A stretch of DNA of 14,306 nt from Bacteroidia bacterium (GTDB lineage: Bacteria > Bacteroidota > Bacteroidia > Bacteroidales > UBA12481): the NCBI GenBank assembly GCA_026391235.1, contig JAPLDV010000446.1:1-14306 (forward strand), in the 5' to 3' direction. Shown here in pieces: positions 7,864-14,306 of this stretch. Positions within the stretch are counted from its first letter, which is position 1, and each line of letters opens with the position of its first letter. The notes beneath the pieces were generated by a model. The model did no database searches. It was not told the DNA's origin and worked only from the letters and a program-made list of their open reading frames with translations. The translations under genes were made by a program, and so were the position numbers.

Positions 7864-8364
7864 CTAGAGTCCATCGCCGTAAACATCCCACCTGAAAAGC
7901 AGATCATTTGTATCATCCATATCATCAGATGATTGCGAAGCATCTAAAATGACAGTTGTGCCGGTGGTGGCCCTAGGTGGCAGGATGTGCATTTCAGCAA
8001 CGGGTGGCTGGTGTTCATCGGTAACTACAACAATCACAGATGTTTGAGCGATATTGCCCTGCGGATCCTTAACCTCCAAAGTTATGTTATACCGGGCGCT
8101 CTTGCTGAATTTATAAGCTCCCTTCGGATCATGTGAATAATAGCTGTCCCAGATCTGGTCAGAATTGTAATCCCACCGGTATAACAAGGAATAGGGCAGA
8201 TTGTCTTTATCCTGAGTCGGGGATCCATCAAAATAAAAAATTGTGGCCAGGTTTCCGGAAGAAGGCTCAACAGTAAAATTACAATCAGGTACTTTGTTTT
8301 CGCGGTCGCAGCCAAAGAGTGACAGGACCAGCAGGGCCAGAAAAATAAGCCGCGGGAGAGTCAT
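7864..8364 (-). pseudogene. PKD-repeat lipoprotein half, cut by an in-frame amber codon
   Basis: This is the upstream part of the broken PKD-FISUMP gene. I prefer the ATG at 8364 to the one at 8409. It directly gives a lipoprotein signal peptide (MTLPRLIFLALLVL, lipobox LFGC, Cys19), and it lies 32 bp after the corrected stop of the upstream lipoprotein gene. The first PKD repeat contains YRWDYNSDQIWDSYYS and ITLEVKDPQGN. The second contains FRWDVYGDGL and then hits TAG at 7864-7866, at the exact place where repeat one has Trp. TAG could arise from TGG by one G-to-A change. Beyond it the frame stays open for 262 codons into a FISUMP domain. Intact, the protein would have about 429 residues and sit on the cell surface. 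Confidence 0.85.
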
Positions 8365-8396
8365 CACCCCAAACTGGTCACACTTCTCCGATTGAA

Positions 8397-9382
8397 TTAA
8401 AGATCCCATGGATAGTTTTTAAAATTCAAGCCCGTCATCTGCGGATAATCAGCCAGCTTGTCAAAAAATGTTTCCTGGAATGGAAGCTTTAATGCCAGCT
8501 TTTCATTGTAGGCGGTAAACAGGCCGATCCTCCCTGAAATATTGGATGCCACCAAAGAAGAATTAAAATCGCCTTCCCTTCCTGGTATTTCTGGATATAA
8601 TCATAAAGAAATTCGTCCCCAACGCTGATCCGGTATTCAATCGGGTATTTCAGGGCATACCGGATCACTCCGGATTTTACCGGAATATGTTCAGGAAGAA
8701 AATCCCAAGAGGGAATACGCACCAGCGGCATGGAGATGGACCGATGCTGATCCTTCGCCGGATTAATAAAAAGTGATCCGGGATAATCCAGCCACAAAAA
8801 ACTGGTATCCTGATCGGTAACTTCAACATAATGAAACCGGCAGGTGATCCTGTAATAATAAACATCAGGCATCGAGCTGAAATTAACGTAGGTGAACGAA
8901 TCATTAAAATCAAAGTGCAGGCCTTCCAGTGAAGGGGAAATACACCTGGCGCTTGCCGCTCTTCCGGATGCCTGGTCCTTGAAAAAAAGCCGGTATTCCA
9001 TCCCCGGGATCAGCGTCTTCCTGAAGGAATACAGGTTGCTGTTTGCAGCCTGGAAGAATCCGGAATCCTTTTGCACCGGTTCATAATAACATCTCACCGG
9101 ATTGCCGGTCCGGGTACCGGAATTCCAAACCTCCAGGGCAACCCATATGGAATCAGGATTATAATAATTGGAATTCCGCCGGGTAAAGCCCTCATCCGGC
9201 TGCACGGTCCTGGAAATCCGGATGTAGTTTACGGTATCATGATAATTAAGGAAAGCAAATATGACCGGTACTTCCTCGTTAGTGCCGAAGAGGTTGAGAT
9301 CCTCATTACAACTGCAAAAGAGCAGGGCAATGGAGAAAAATATCAACCTCCTGATGAACGGGAATAATCTTTCTGTTTTCAT
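8397..9382 (-). pseudogene. DUF4249-like lipoprotein with a 1-base frameshift near the 3' end
   Basis: The gene starts at 9382 with a lipoprotein signal peptide (IFFSIALLFCSC, Cys25) followed by NEDLNLFG, an acidic stretch of the kind that favours surface export in Bacteroidetes. The start of the mature part (VPVIFAFLNYHDTVNYIRIS) resembles DUF4249 lipoproteins, which usually accompany TonB-dependent receptors. The uninterrupted frame runs to 8489, but its last 25 or so residues (from AILILLWWHPIF) are atypical. In the neighbouring frame a family-like end reads EGDFNSSLVASNISGRIGLF and continues to NFKNYPWDL with a stop at 8397-8399. The switch falls at about 8576-8581, where one G seems to be missing from a GGG run on the coding strand. 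Repaired, the protein has about 328 residues. No receptor gene is next to it. The family name is a moderate-confidence call; the frameshift is better supported. Confidence 0.72.
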
Positions 9383-9422
9383 TGGAAAACGCGGTACAGC
9401 AAAATCATTTTTGGGGGATAAA

Positions 9423-9430
9423 CAAAATTA
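9423..9430 (-). promoter_or_regulatory. putative -7 element of the lipoprotein operon
   Basis: On the minus strand this reads TAATTTTG, matching TAnnTTTG, 40 bases upstream of the start codon of the DUF4249-like gene. It lies in the 82-bp divergent gap shared with the antitoxin gene, so the lipoprotein promoter and the toxin-antitoxin promoter must be close together. No clear -33 element was recognised. Confidence 0.42.
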
Positions 9431-9464
9431 CGAAAAAAAAGGGACCTTTGTAAAAAACATCGTT

Positions 9465-9689
9465 ATGACAACCATACAGATTAACGAAAAAACAAAAATC
9501 GGAAAGACTGTTTTAGAGATGCTAAAAGCATTGTCGCAAATGGAAAATGACCATTCTATCAAGTTTCTTGATGAAACCGAATATCTCCTTTCATCTAAAG
9601 CTAATAAAGAGGCCTTAATGCTTGGCATTACCCAGATTAAGGAGGGCAAAAAGGGTAAAACGATTAATGCCTCTGAGTTGTGGAAATAG
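9465..9689 (+). CDS. antitoxin partner of YoeB-type toxin
   Basis: A 74-residue acidic/basic mixed small protein directly before a YoeB-type toxin. A longer open frame reaches back to 9261, but it would run through the divergent signal-peptide region of the minus-strand lipoprotein gene. The ATG at 9465 gives a compact protein of normal antitoxin size. The C-terminal part (SKANKEALMLGITQIKEGKK) resembles the toxin-binding tail of Phd/YefM-like antitoxins (S-x-A-N-x-x-x-L). The N-terminal part is not a recognisable YefM DNA-binding domain to my eye. The gene overlaps the toxin by 10 bases, the coupled arrangement usual for such pairs. It presumably binds and inhibits the toxin and may repress its own promoter. 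Confidence 0.8.
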   Translation: MTTIQINEKTKIGKTVLEMLKALSQMENDHSIKFLDETEYLLSSKANKEALMLGITQIKEGKKGKTINASELWK

Positions 9690-9940
9690 ATTTCCTGGAT
9701 CAAGCGCTCGATGACATAGATTTCTGGAAGAAGGCCGGTAACAGAAGGGTTCAGACGCGGATATCAAAATTGCTCGGCAGCATTTCTAAAACACCTTATA
9801 CCGGTATTGGCAAACCCGAACCGTTAAAGCACGAACTTAGCGGTTATTGGAGCCGGCGGATTACCGACGAACATCGGTTGATCTATACGGTTTCTGACAA
9901 CCGGATAAAAGTGATCTCGATGAGATTTCATTATACCTGA
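9680..9940 (+). CDS. yoeB: Txe/YoeB-family mRNA-interferase toxin
   Basis: An 86-residue toxin of the Txe/YoeB family, RelE-fold endoribonucleases that cut mRNA on the ribosome. The core KPEPLKHELSGYWSRRITDEHRLIY matches Escherichia coli YoeB almost residue for residue (quoted here in two parts: KPEPLKHELSGYW at 45-57, SRRITDEHRLIY at 58-69). The catalytic set is conserved: Glu47, Arg66, His84 and Tyr85 correspond to E. coli Glu46, Arg65, His83 and Tyr84. The C-terminus RFHYT also fits the family. The start codon is GTG at 9680, inside the last codons of the antitoxin, so translation is probably coupled and the toxin made at lower level. It looks intact and functional. Confidence 0.93.
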   Translation: MEIDFLDQALDDIDFWKKAGNRRVQTRISKLLGSISKTPYTGIGKPEPLKHELSGYWSRRITDEHRLIYTVSDNRIKVISMRFHYT

Positions 9941-9945
9941 TTGAC

Positions 9946-9968
9946 CTGATACCCGATAACGGATAACC
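9946..9968. repeat. inverted copy of the GGTTATCCGTTATCGG repeat
   Basis: Immediately after the toxin stop codon, ccgataacggataacc (9953-9968) is the exact reverse complement of the 16-base word at 866-881, about 9 kb away. It is preceded by the related word tgataccc. The remaining 59 bases before the next start codon show nothing further. Confidence 0.55.
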
Positions 9969-10027
9969 GCTTTCCCCTGTGACTTTCTTCCTCTTCATGA
10001 AACGCGAGTCAATAAACCACCCTGCCC

Positions 10028-11149
10028 ATGACCATTCGACAAAAGCTTCCAGCCATCATCCCTTTTCTTTTCATTTTTCTCTTTGTCTCCTGCAAGAATC
10101 CCGCTCCCGCCCCGGATTCCCTCACCCGCATTCCGATCCGCGAGGAGAATTTTCTCCTGCAGGACTCCTTCTCAAATCATATCAAAATCGAAAAGCTGGT
10201 CAGGCTGGAGAACCACCCGGAGGCCCTCATGGGGATCATTTCCCGGATTGAATGTATTGACAATCTTATATTTATCCTCAAACAGGATCAGTCGCAGGAA
10301 TTGCTGGTCTTCTCGGAGAAAGGTAAATATCTAAGGAAAATCTGCAACAAGGGGAAGGGGCCGGGGGAAGCCGCTTCGCTCGACAACTTCTTTGTCGATT
10401 CCATACAGAAATGGGTGTATCTGGTTGATGACGGCAATAAAGTCATGATCAAGGATTATGAGGGCGGCCTTATTTCCGAATTCAAATGCCCAAAGGGGGC
10501 TTCCTCCATCGTTAAGCTTGATCAAAATACCTTGATTTTGGCAGGCGAATGGGATTATCAGATTTACCTGACCGACAATAAAGGTAAAGTTGGCAAGCAA
10601 TTTATGAAACATGACAGGCAATTCCAATTTGGTATTGGTTTCCCGATGATTAAAGCGGGTGAAGGGGCATTATTTTTTCGGACCATGGATGATACTTTGT
10701 ATCTCATTAATAAAGATACGATTAAACCCAGATACCTCATCGATTTCGGTGAAAAGGCACTCACACGCAAACAGTATCTCCAGTTTCCGGCCAATTCGAT
10801 GGGACACCGGAAAATCGACCCTCAATATATGTATAGCGTATCCGTTATGGGGAATGCCGGAAGTACTTTAGTTTTTCAATTCAGTTACACTCAAAAGCCA
10901 TACCTGGTGTATAGCGATCCGGATGCACAGAAAAGCTGCATTTTTGAATTGCGGGAGATCCGGAAAGATCCAAAAGTCGGGAAGGGTTTTTTTTACATAG
11001 CTTCTTCCAATCCAGATTATTTCATCGGATATTATATCCCGGGATTTATGGATGTGGACCATATCCCGCCGGCACTGGCTTCCCTTGGACCGATTAGTCT
11101 GGAGGATAATCCGATCCTGGTTTTTTATCGGTTTGATTTTGGGAAGTAA
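10028..11149 (+). CDS. 6-bladed beta-propeller lipoprotein
   Basis: A 373-residue lipoprotein of the 6-bladed beta-propeller group. The signal peptide has core IIPFLFIFLF and lipobox FVSC, with Cys22 as the lipid-bearing residue. The propeller start IKIEKLVRLEN (52-62) corresponds to DIEYIPLET of the protein at 5040-6275. The family motif GKGPGE is at 109-114 after FSEKGKYLRKIC, and later blades include WVYLVDDGNKVMIKDYEGG and LILAGEWDYQIYLTDNKG. It is only distantly similar to the other propeller in the window, so this is not a recent duplication. It follows the YoeB gene by 87 bp on the same strand but is probably transcribed on its own. The likely location is outer membrane or surface; the function is unknown. 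Confidence 0.86.
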   Translation: MTIRQKLPAIIPFLFIFLFVSCKNPAPAPDSLTRIPIREENFLLQDSFSNHIKIEKLVRLENHPEALMGIISRIECIDNLIFILKQDQSQELLVFSEKGKYLRKICNKGKGPGEAASLDNFFVDSIQKWVYLVDDGNKVMIKDYEGGLISEFKCPKGASSIVKLDQNTLILAGEWDYQIYLTDNKGKVGKQFMKHDRQFQFGIGFPMIKAGEGALFFRTMDDTLYLINKDTIKPRYLIDFGEKALTRKQYLQFPANSMGHRKIDPQYMYSVSVMGNAGSTLVFQFSYTQKPYLVYSDPDAQKSCIFELREIRKDPKVGKGFFYIASSNPDYFIGYYIPGFMDVDHIPPALASLGPISLEDNPILVFYRFDFGK

Positions 11150-11164
11150 GGACGGCAAATAATT

Positions 11165-11193
11165 CAATGTCGCATCAGCGAGAACATTGTTCT
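11165..11193. other. overlapping small palindromes after the beta-propeller gene
   Basis: Starting 16 bases after the stop codon, caatgtcgc (11165-11173) can pair with gcga plus cattg (11178-11181 and 11185-11189), leaving a 3-base bulge and a 4-base loop. Overlapping it is a perfect palindrome with 6-base arms and one central base, agaacattgttct (11181-11193). There is no T-run after it, so it is not a standard intrinsic terminator. An operator or an RNA hairpin at the 3' end of the mRNA are alternatives. Confidence 0.35.
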
Positions 11194-11197
11194 GTCA

Positions 11198-11596
11198 TCC
11201 CCGCGAAAGAGTAATGTAGCTAACTTAAACCATTATTTTGTGTACACCCTCATTCAAGGTTGCTTCCTCCTTGAATTCACAAACCGTTGACGATCCTTAA
11301 TGATAATTCGTTTTCAGTCAAAGGTTTTGGTTTCACGCAAAGACGCAAAGTCGCTAAGAAAACGTTCCATTTGCGTCTTAGGGTGTTTGATGGGAGAAAA
11401 ATAATCCTGTTGAAAAAGAATGAAGATTTCGATAGAGGTCTGCTTTTCATTTAAGTCGCAAAGCTGCCATAACCCCCCTTAGCGGCTTGGCGTCTTTGCG
11501 TGATCGTATCAGGGTGATCATTATATTTCAGAACCAACCTGATCATCAGGATTTAGAATAATAATTTAAGTTAGCGACATTACGCGAAAGCGGGGA
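11198..11596. repeat. 399-bp element with outer 40-bp inverted repeat
   Basis: The 461-bp gap between 11149 and 11611 contains no convincing gene. Its main content is an inverted-repeat unit. Positions 11198-11237 and the reverse complement of 11557-11596 match at 32 of 40 bases, including the shared words tccccgc, gtaatgt, gctaacttaaa and attatt. No target-site duplication is visible at its ends. The interior is AT-rich, has stops in all frames that I followed, and holds a second nested inverted repeat. It could be a MITE-like element, the eroded remains of an insertion sequence, or a folded intergenic repeat. Confidence 0.6.
11333..11503. repeat. inner 26-bp inverted repeat of the ACGCAAAGACGCAAAG type
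   Basis: Positions 11333-11358 (beginning tcacgcaaagacgc) and the reverse complement of 11478-11503 match at 24 of 26 bases. Partial extra copies lie between the arms, as ttgcgtctta (11371-11380) and gtcgcaaagc (11455-11464). The words cgcaaag and gacgcaaag recur, which gives the look of a low-complexity repeat family. It sits entirely within the outer inverted repeat. Confidence 0.65.
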
Positions 11597-11610
11597 CCGC
11601 GTGCCATTTC

Positions 11611-13437
11611 TCATTTCTTCCTTGTCGCCTTGAAATTCCCGTTCGGCTGCTGGAAGGTAACATCGGTAACTTCCCCCTTTTCATTCACACCAAACTTCAT
11701 ATAATAGCCGCTGATGATCTTGAGGGCAAACCGGTCCTTTTCAATGGGTGATAATTCATATTCAGGCTGCCCAGGCACCAGACAATACAGGGTTTTTTCG
11801 CCTTTCACATAGAATTTCATGACGATACCAGCCAGTTCATAGTCACCCACATATTTCGACAGGTCATCTTTCTTAATATCCATCTCCCTGGCAGTGCGCG
11901 TGAATATCAGTGGCTTGATGGTCGGTTCGAGCTGGAGCGAGGCACTTTCGATATCGCCGGACACATTCATGACAAACTGCACCTTCATAGCTTCCTGGTT
12001 GACTGTATCGATTCCCTCCTTTTTATCTACCAGCCAGGCATCGAATACATCATAATGGTAATGGTGCATCCAGAGTGATTTGTCCTTCAGCTGAACAAGC
12101 AGCGAATCGTTTTTTAGGGCAACGGTAAAGCTTCCATAACCCTTGTTCGTGTAAATGCCTTCATAATCCTTGATGGGGTGCGACATCGGGGCATTGGTTT
12201 TCCGGTTGGATGAGGTGCTCTTCTCGGCGTCTTCTAACGATTTCTTACCTTTCTCAACTTTTTTACGATTTATTGTGCTCCAGTCGATATACTTCTCTTT
12301 CAGCAACCGGTCGGCAATATAGTTCCGCACGATTCCAGGCACTGCTGAACCATTCTGATTAGCCAGAACGATGATCCCGATGCTGTCGCTCGGAAAGAAG
12401 CAGGTCCTGGCACTGAAACCATCGATATTGCCATCGTGTTCCACCCGGTAATGACCGCGATAGGAGCACAAAATCCAGGCAAAGCCATAATTACTGAACT
12501 GCACATCCGGGACTTCGGAATCGGGTAATCCCCCGGACATTATCATCTGACCGGAAATAGCTTCATTCCGGTATCCGGATGGAATTAACTCCTTGCCATC
12601 CGCCTTGCCGTCGTTGATCCAGGCAGCTACCCACTTTGCCATATCCATAACGCTGCTGTTGATGCTTCCGGCCGGTCCCATGGCGTTGATATTATAATAC
12701 TCCATTTTCTTGATCACACTGTCCTTCAGCACATCATAGCCTACTGCACCTTCGGCATTCTTAGCCATATCATTCACCGAGAAATTGGTGTTGGTCATCC
12801 CCAGCGGGGTAAAGATCCTCTCCCTCACATTCTCCTCCCAGCTTTTCCCGGTCAGCTTTTCAGCTACCATACCCTGCAGAAAGAACATAAAACTATTGTA
12901 CTGATACTTTTCCCGCAACCCGGCCGAGGGTTCCAAATATTGAATCCTTTGCATGATACTGTCGCGCGAATCCGTGGTAAACAGATACCAGCTGTAATCA
13001 TGGCGGGGCAACCCGGTGCGGTGGCACATCATGTCGCGAAGGGTAATCTTATCATTCATCTCATCATTAAAAAACCTTAAATCAGGCAGGTAAGTCCTGA
13101 CGGGTTTGTCGTATTCCACTTTGCCCTCTTTGTTTAGCATCCCAATTATCGTTGAAGTAAAGGCTTTGGTGCAGCTGCCGATGGCAAACTGGGTGTTGGG
13201 TGTCACCGGTAGCTTGTTTTCGAGATCGCGGTAGCCGTATCCTTTCGACCAGACCACCTTGTTTTTCTCGACCACGGCAACGGCAAATCCGGCGGCTTTC
13301 CACTCCTTCAGGACACGGGTAAAGGTGGTATCCAAACCGGCAAAGCGGTTGTCGGGTGCATTGGCACCCTTTTTCGAGGATTGTGCGGCCAGGCCAATAC
13401 TAACCATAGCCAGCAAAAGGAAAATCAATCTTTTCAT
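11611..13437 (-). CDS. secreted beta-lactamase-family serine hydrolase with DUF3471-like C-terminus
   Basis: A 608-residue exported serine hydrolase of the class C beta-lactamase/penicillin-binding fold. The signal peptide is MKRLIFLLLAMVSIGLA, cleaved near AAQ. The catalytic domain spans about 30-390. S88-C-T-K91 is the SxxK motif with the nucleophile. Y180-N-S182 takes the place of Y-x-N, with Ser instead of Asn in the third position. H334-D-G336 replaces the K-T-G box. A middle region with KDYEGIYTNKGYGSFTV and HHYHYDVFDAW fits DUF3471. A last beta-rich domain (about 515-608, YVGDYELAGIVMKFYV) may be a second copy of a similar lipocalin-like fold. Members include peptidases, esterases and amidases, often acting on D-amino-acid peptides, so a true beta-lactamase is not implied. 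The MFS gene lies 109 bp upstream on the same strand. Confidence 0.9.
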   Translation of the reverse strand: MKRLIFLLLAMVSIGLAAQSSKKGANAPDNRFAGLDTTFTRVLKEWKAAGFAVAVVEKNKVVWSKGYGYRDLENKLPVTPNTQFAIGSCTKAFTSTIIGMLNKEGKVEYDKPVRTYLPDLRFFNDEMNDKITLRDMMCHRTGLPRHDYSWYLFTTDSRDSIMQRIQYLEPSAGLREKYQYNSFMFFLQGMVAEKLTGKSWEENVRERIFTPLGMTNTNFSVNDMAKNAEGAVGYDVLKDSVIKKMEYYNINAMGPAGSINSSVMDMAKWVAAWINDGKADGKELIPSGYRNEAISGQMIMSGGLPDSEVPDVQFSNYGFAWILCSYRGHYRVEHDGNIDGFSARTCFFPSDSIGIIVLANQNGSAVPGIVRNYIADRLLKEKYIDWSTINRKKVEKGKKSLEDAEKSTSSNRKTNAPMSHPIKDYEGIYTNKGYGSFTVALKNDSLLVQLKDKSLWMHHYHYDVFDAWLVDKKEGIDTVNQEAMKVQFVMNVSGDIESASLQLEPTIKPLIFTRTAREMDIKKDDLSKYVGDYELAGIVMKFYVKGEKTLYCLVPGQPEYELSPIEKDRFALKIISGYYMKFGVNEKGEVTDVTFQQPNGNFKATRKK

Positions 13438-13480
13438 AATTCGTGTTTTATAAATTTCTTTCAGATAGATGCCTTTTTAA

Positions 13481-13530
13481 ACCTCCGTGAAACTCTGTGG
13501 TCCTCTGTGATCCTCTGTGATCCTCTGTGT
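13481..13530. repeat. five degenerate 10-bp tandem repeats (TCCTCTGTGA)
   Basis: Five head-to-tail 10-base units occupy exactly these 50 bases: acctccgtga, aactctgtgg, tcctctgtga, tcctctgtga, tcctctgtgt. The third and fourth are identical and the others differ by one to four bases. The array lies in the 109-bp gap between the MFS gene and the serine hydrolase gene, about 45 bases upstream of the latter's start codon. The 10-base period matches one helical turn, but nothing else suggests a protein-binding site. Confidence 0.65.
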
Positions 13531-13546
13531 AAGTTCTTATTTTTTG

Positions 13547-14306
13547 TTACACGGCGTTTTGCTTCCCGCGGGCCAGCGAAGCCCAGATGCCCACAAGGCT
13601 TAACAGGATAAAAATAGCAAATGTGATTGAAACCGAATGCAGAAATAAATGTTCATTCTGCACGGAAATCCTCTCTTTGCCTATAAAAATATGAAGCACC
13701 AGGGTGGCGATGCCCATGCTCACCATCTGGCCGGTCATGCGCATGGTGGCTATGGTGGCCGATGCCGTGCCGAGGAAACGCTTTTCAACCGAGCTCATCA
13801 CGGCATTGGTATTCGGCGACGAAAACAGGCCGAAGCCGATGCCAAGGAGAATAAGGCTCAGGATCAAGTATGAATTTGAAGTAAGGGCATTCAAAGGCAG
13901 AAGGAGAACAAGGCCGATAGCAATGATCCCCATGCCGATAGAAGACAAAATCCTCGGTTGGTATTTATCTGACAGTTTTCCGGAAAAAGAGGCGACGATT
14001 GCCATCATAATCGGTTGCGCGATAAGGATAAAACCGGCATCACGCGGTGATAATCCTTTGATATATTGCAAATAAAGACTCAAAACGAAAGTAACGGCAA
14101 AAGTAGTGGCATAGTTGATCAGGGCAGCCAGGTTCGACAGGGCAAAGAGCCGGTTTCCGAAGAAGAGCTTCATATTGAAAACCGGGAAGGGGGTTTTGAT
14201 CTCTACTCTCCAGAACAACAGCAGGCCAAACACTCCGAAACCGGCTAATGCGTAAGACAGGGTATCCGGCAGTTTCGAGAATCCGTACTTAAAGGCCGAC
14301 ATGGCG
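13547..14306 (-). CDS. MFS transporter, DHA2/EmrB-like, C-terminal part (5' end outside window)
   Basis: This is the C-terminal 252 codons or so of a major facilitator superfamily drug/proton antiporter. The frame is open through the right edge, and the ATG at 14302 lies in a continuing reading frame, so it is an internal Met and the real start is outside. Hydrophobic helices are visible, for example TLSYALAGFGVFGLLLFW, NYATTFAVTFVLSLYL, IGMGIIAIGLVLLL, SYLILSLILLGIGFGLF and the last one, FAIFILLSLVGIWA. The motifs FNMKLFFGNRLFALSN, LQYIKGLSPRDAGF and FSSPNTNAVMSSVEKRFLG are typical of the 14-helix DHA2 group. It sits in the inner membrane and probably exports a small hydrophobic compound; the substrate is unknown. 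It could be cotranscribed with the downstream serine hydrolase. Confidence 0.9.
   Translation of the reverse strand, partial: AMSAFKYGFSKLPDTLSYALAGFGVFGLLLFWRVEIKTPFPVFNMKLFFGNRLFALSNLAALINYATTFAVTFVLSLYLQYIKGLSPRDAGFILIAQPIMMAIVASFSGKLSDKYQPRILSSIGMGIIAIGLVLLLPLNALTSNSYLILSLILLGIGFGLFSSPNTNAVMSSVEKRFLGTASATIATMRMTGQMVSMGIATLVLHIFIGKERISVQNEHLFLHSVSITFAIFILLSLVGIWASLARGKQNAV

Noticed and set aside
7864..7866. TAG as a recoded sense codon or programmed readthrough site
   Set aside because: Neighbouring intact genes end in TAG, and no readthrough-promoting structure was recognised. A simple TGG-to-TAG change is the easier explanation.
8365..8409. ATG at 8409 as start of the PKD lipoprotein
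   Set aside because: It would put 15 polar residues before the signal peptide and overlap the corrected end of the upstream gene. The ATG at 8364 gives a normal lipoprotein start.
9261..9464. N-terminal extension of the antitoxin gene starting at 9261
   Set aside because: It would overlap the start and signal peptide of the divergent lipoprotein gene and give a protein twice the normal antitoxin size. The ATG at 9465 is a better start.
11221..11340. Transposase remnant on the minus strand within the inverted-repeat element
   Set aside because: Short stretches translate without stops, but I could not recognise a transposase motif, so only the inverted repeats are claimed.
14300..14302. ATG at 14302 as the true start of the MFS gene
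   Set aside because: The frame stays open to the window edge and the protein would have only the second half of a transporter, so the gene is treated as cut by the edge.

Overview
The window looks like an accessory stretch of a Bacteroidetes chromosome, most likely an environmental member of the Bacteroidales or a close relative. Signs for this are the many Sec and lipoprotein signal peptides, two 6-bladed beta-propeller proteins with the G-x-GPGE motif, FISUMP/PKD and DUF4249-like lipoproteins, TAnnTTTG-type -7 promoter words, and short degenerate repeats filling the gaps between genes. No rRNA, tRNA, CRISPR array or phage structural gene was seen.

Layout. (1) Positions 1-3581, plus strand: a secreted-peptide/glycan degradation cluster with the 3' part of one C69-family dipeptidase, a complete second C69 dipeptidase, and a lipoprotein with a family-20-type glycoside hydrolase barrel. 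(2) 3597-6275, mostly minus strand: a repeat-filled convergent junction, an AAA/DUF4143 ATPase and a secreted beta-propeller protein. (3) 6412-7126, plus strand: an overlapping MNT nucleotidyltransferase/HEPN pair, a toxin-antitoxin type module. (4) 7075-9382, minus strand: two lipoprotein genes in operon order, both broken. The downstream PKD-FISUMP gene has one in-frame amber codon where its own other PKD repeat has Trp. The upstream DUF4249-like gene has a 1-base frameshift near its 3' end. (5) 9465-9940, plus strand: an overlapping antitoxin/YoeB (Txe-type) toxin pair. (6) 10028-11149, plus strand: a second beta-propeller, predicted lipoprotein. (7) 11150-11610: a 461-bp non-coding gap holding two nested inverted repeats. 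(8) 11611-14306, minus strand: a beta-lactamase-fold serine hydrolase and the C-terminal half of a DHA2-type MFS transporter that runs off the right edge.

How the genes may work together. The two dipeptidases and the glycosidase plausibly digest peptides and amino-sugar oligosaccharides outside the cytoplasm. The centre, from about 6.3 to 10 kb, reads as a decaying surface-lipoprotein operon bracketed by two different toxin-antitoxin modules. The HEPN gene overlaps the 3' end of the broken FISUMP gene, which suggests insertion followed by decay, though sequencing error remains possible for both lesions. I do not see a clear-cut new multigene system. The most unusual items are the double lesion in the lipoprotein operon, the nested inverted-repeat element at 11198-11596, and the four distinct families of intergenic repeats.
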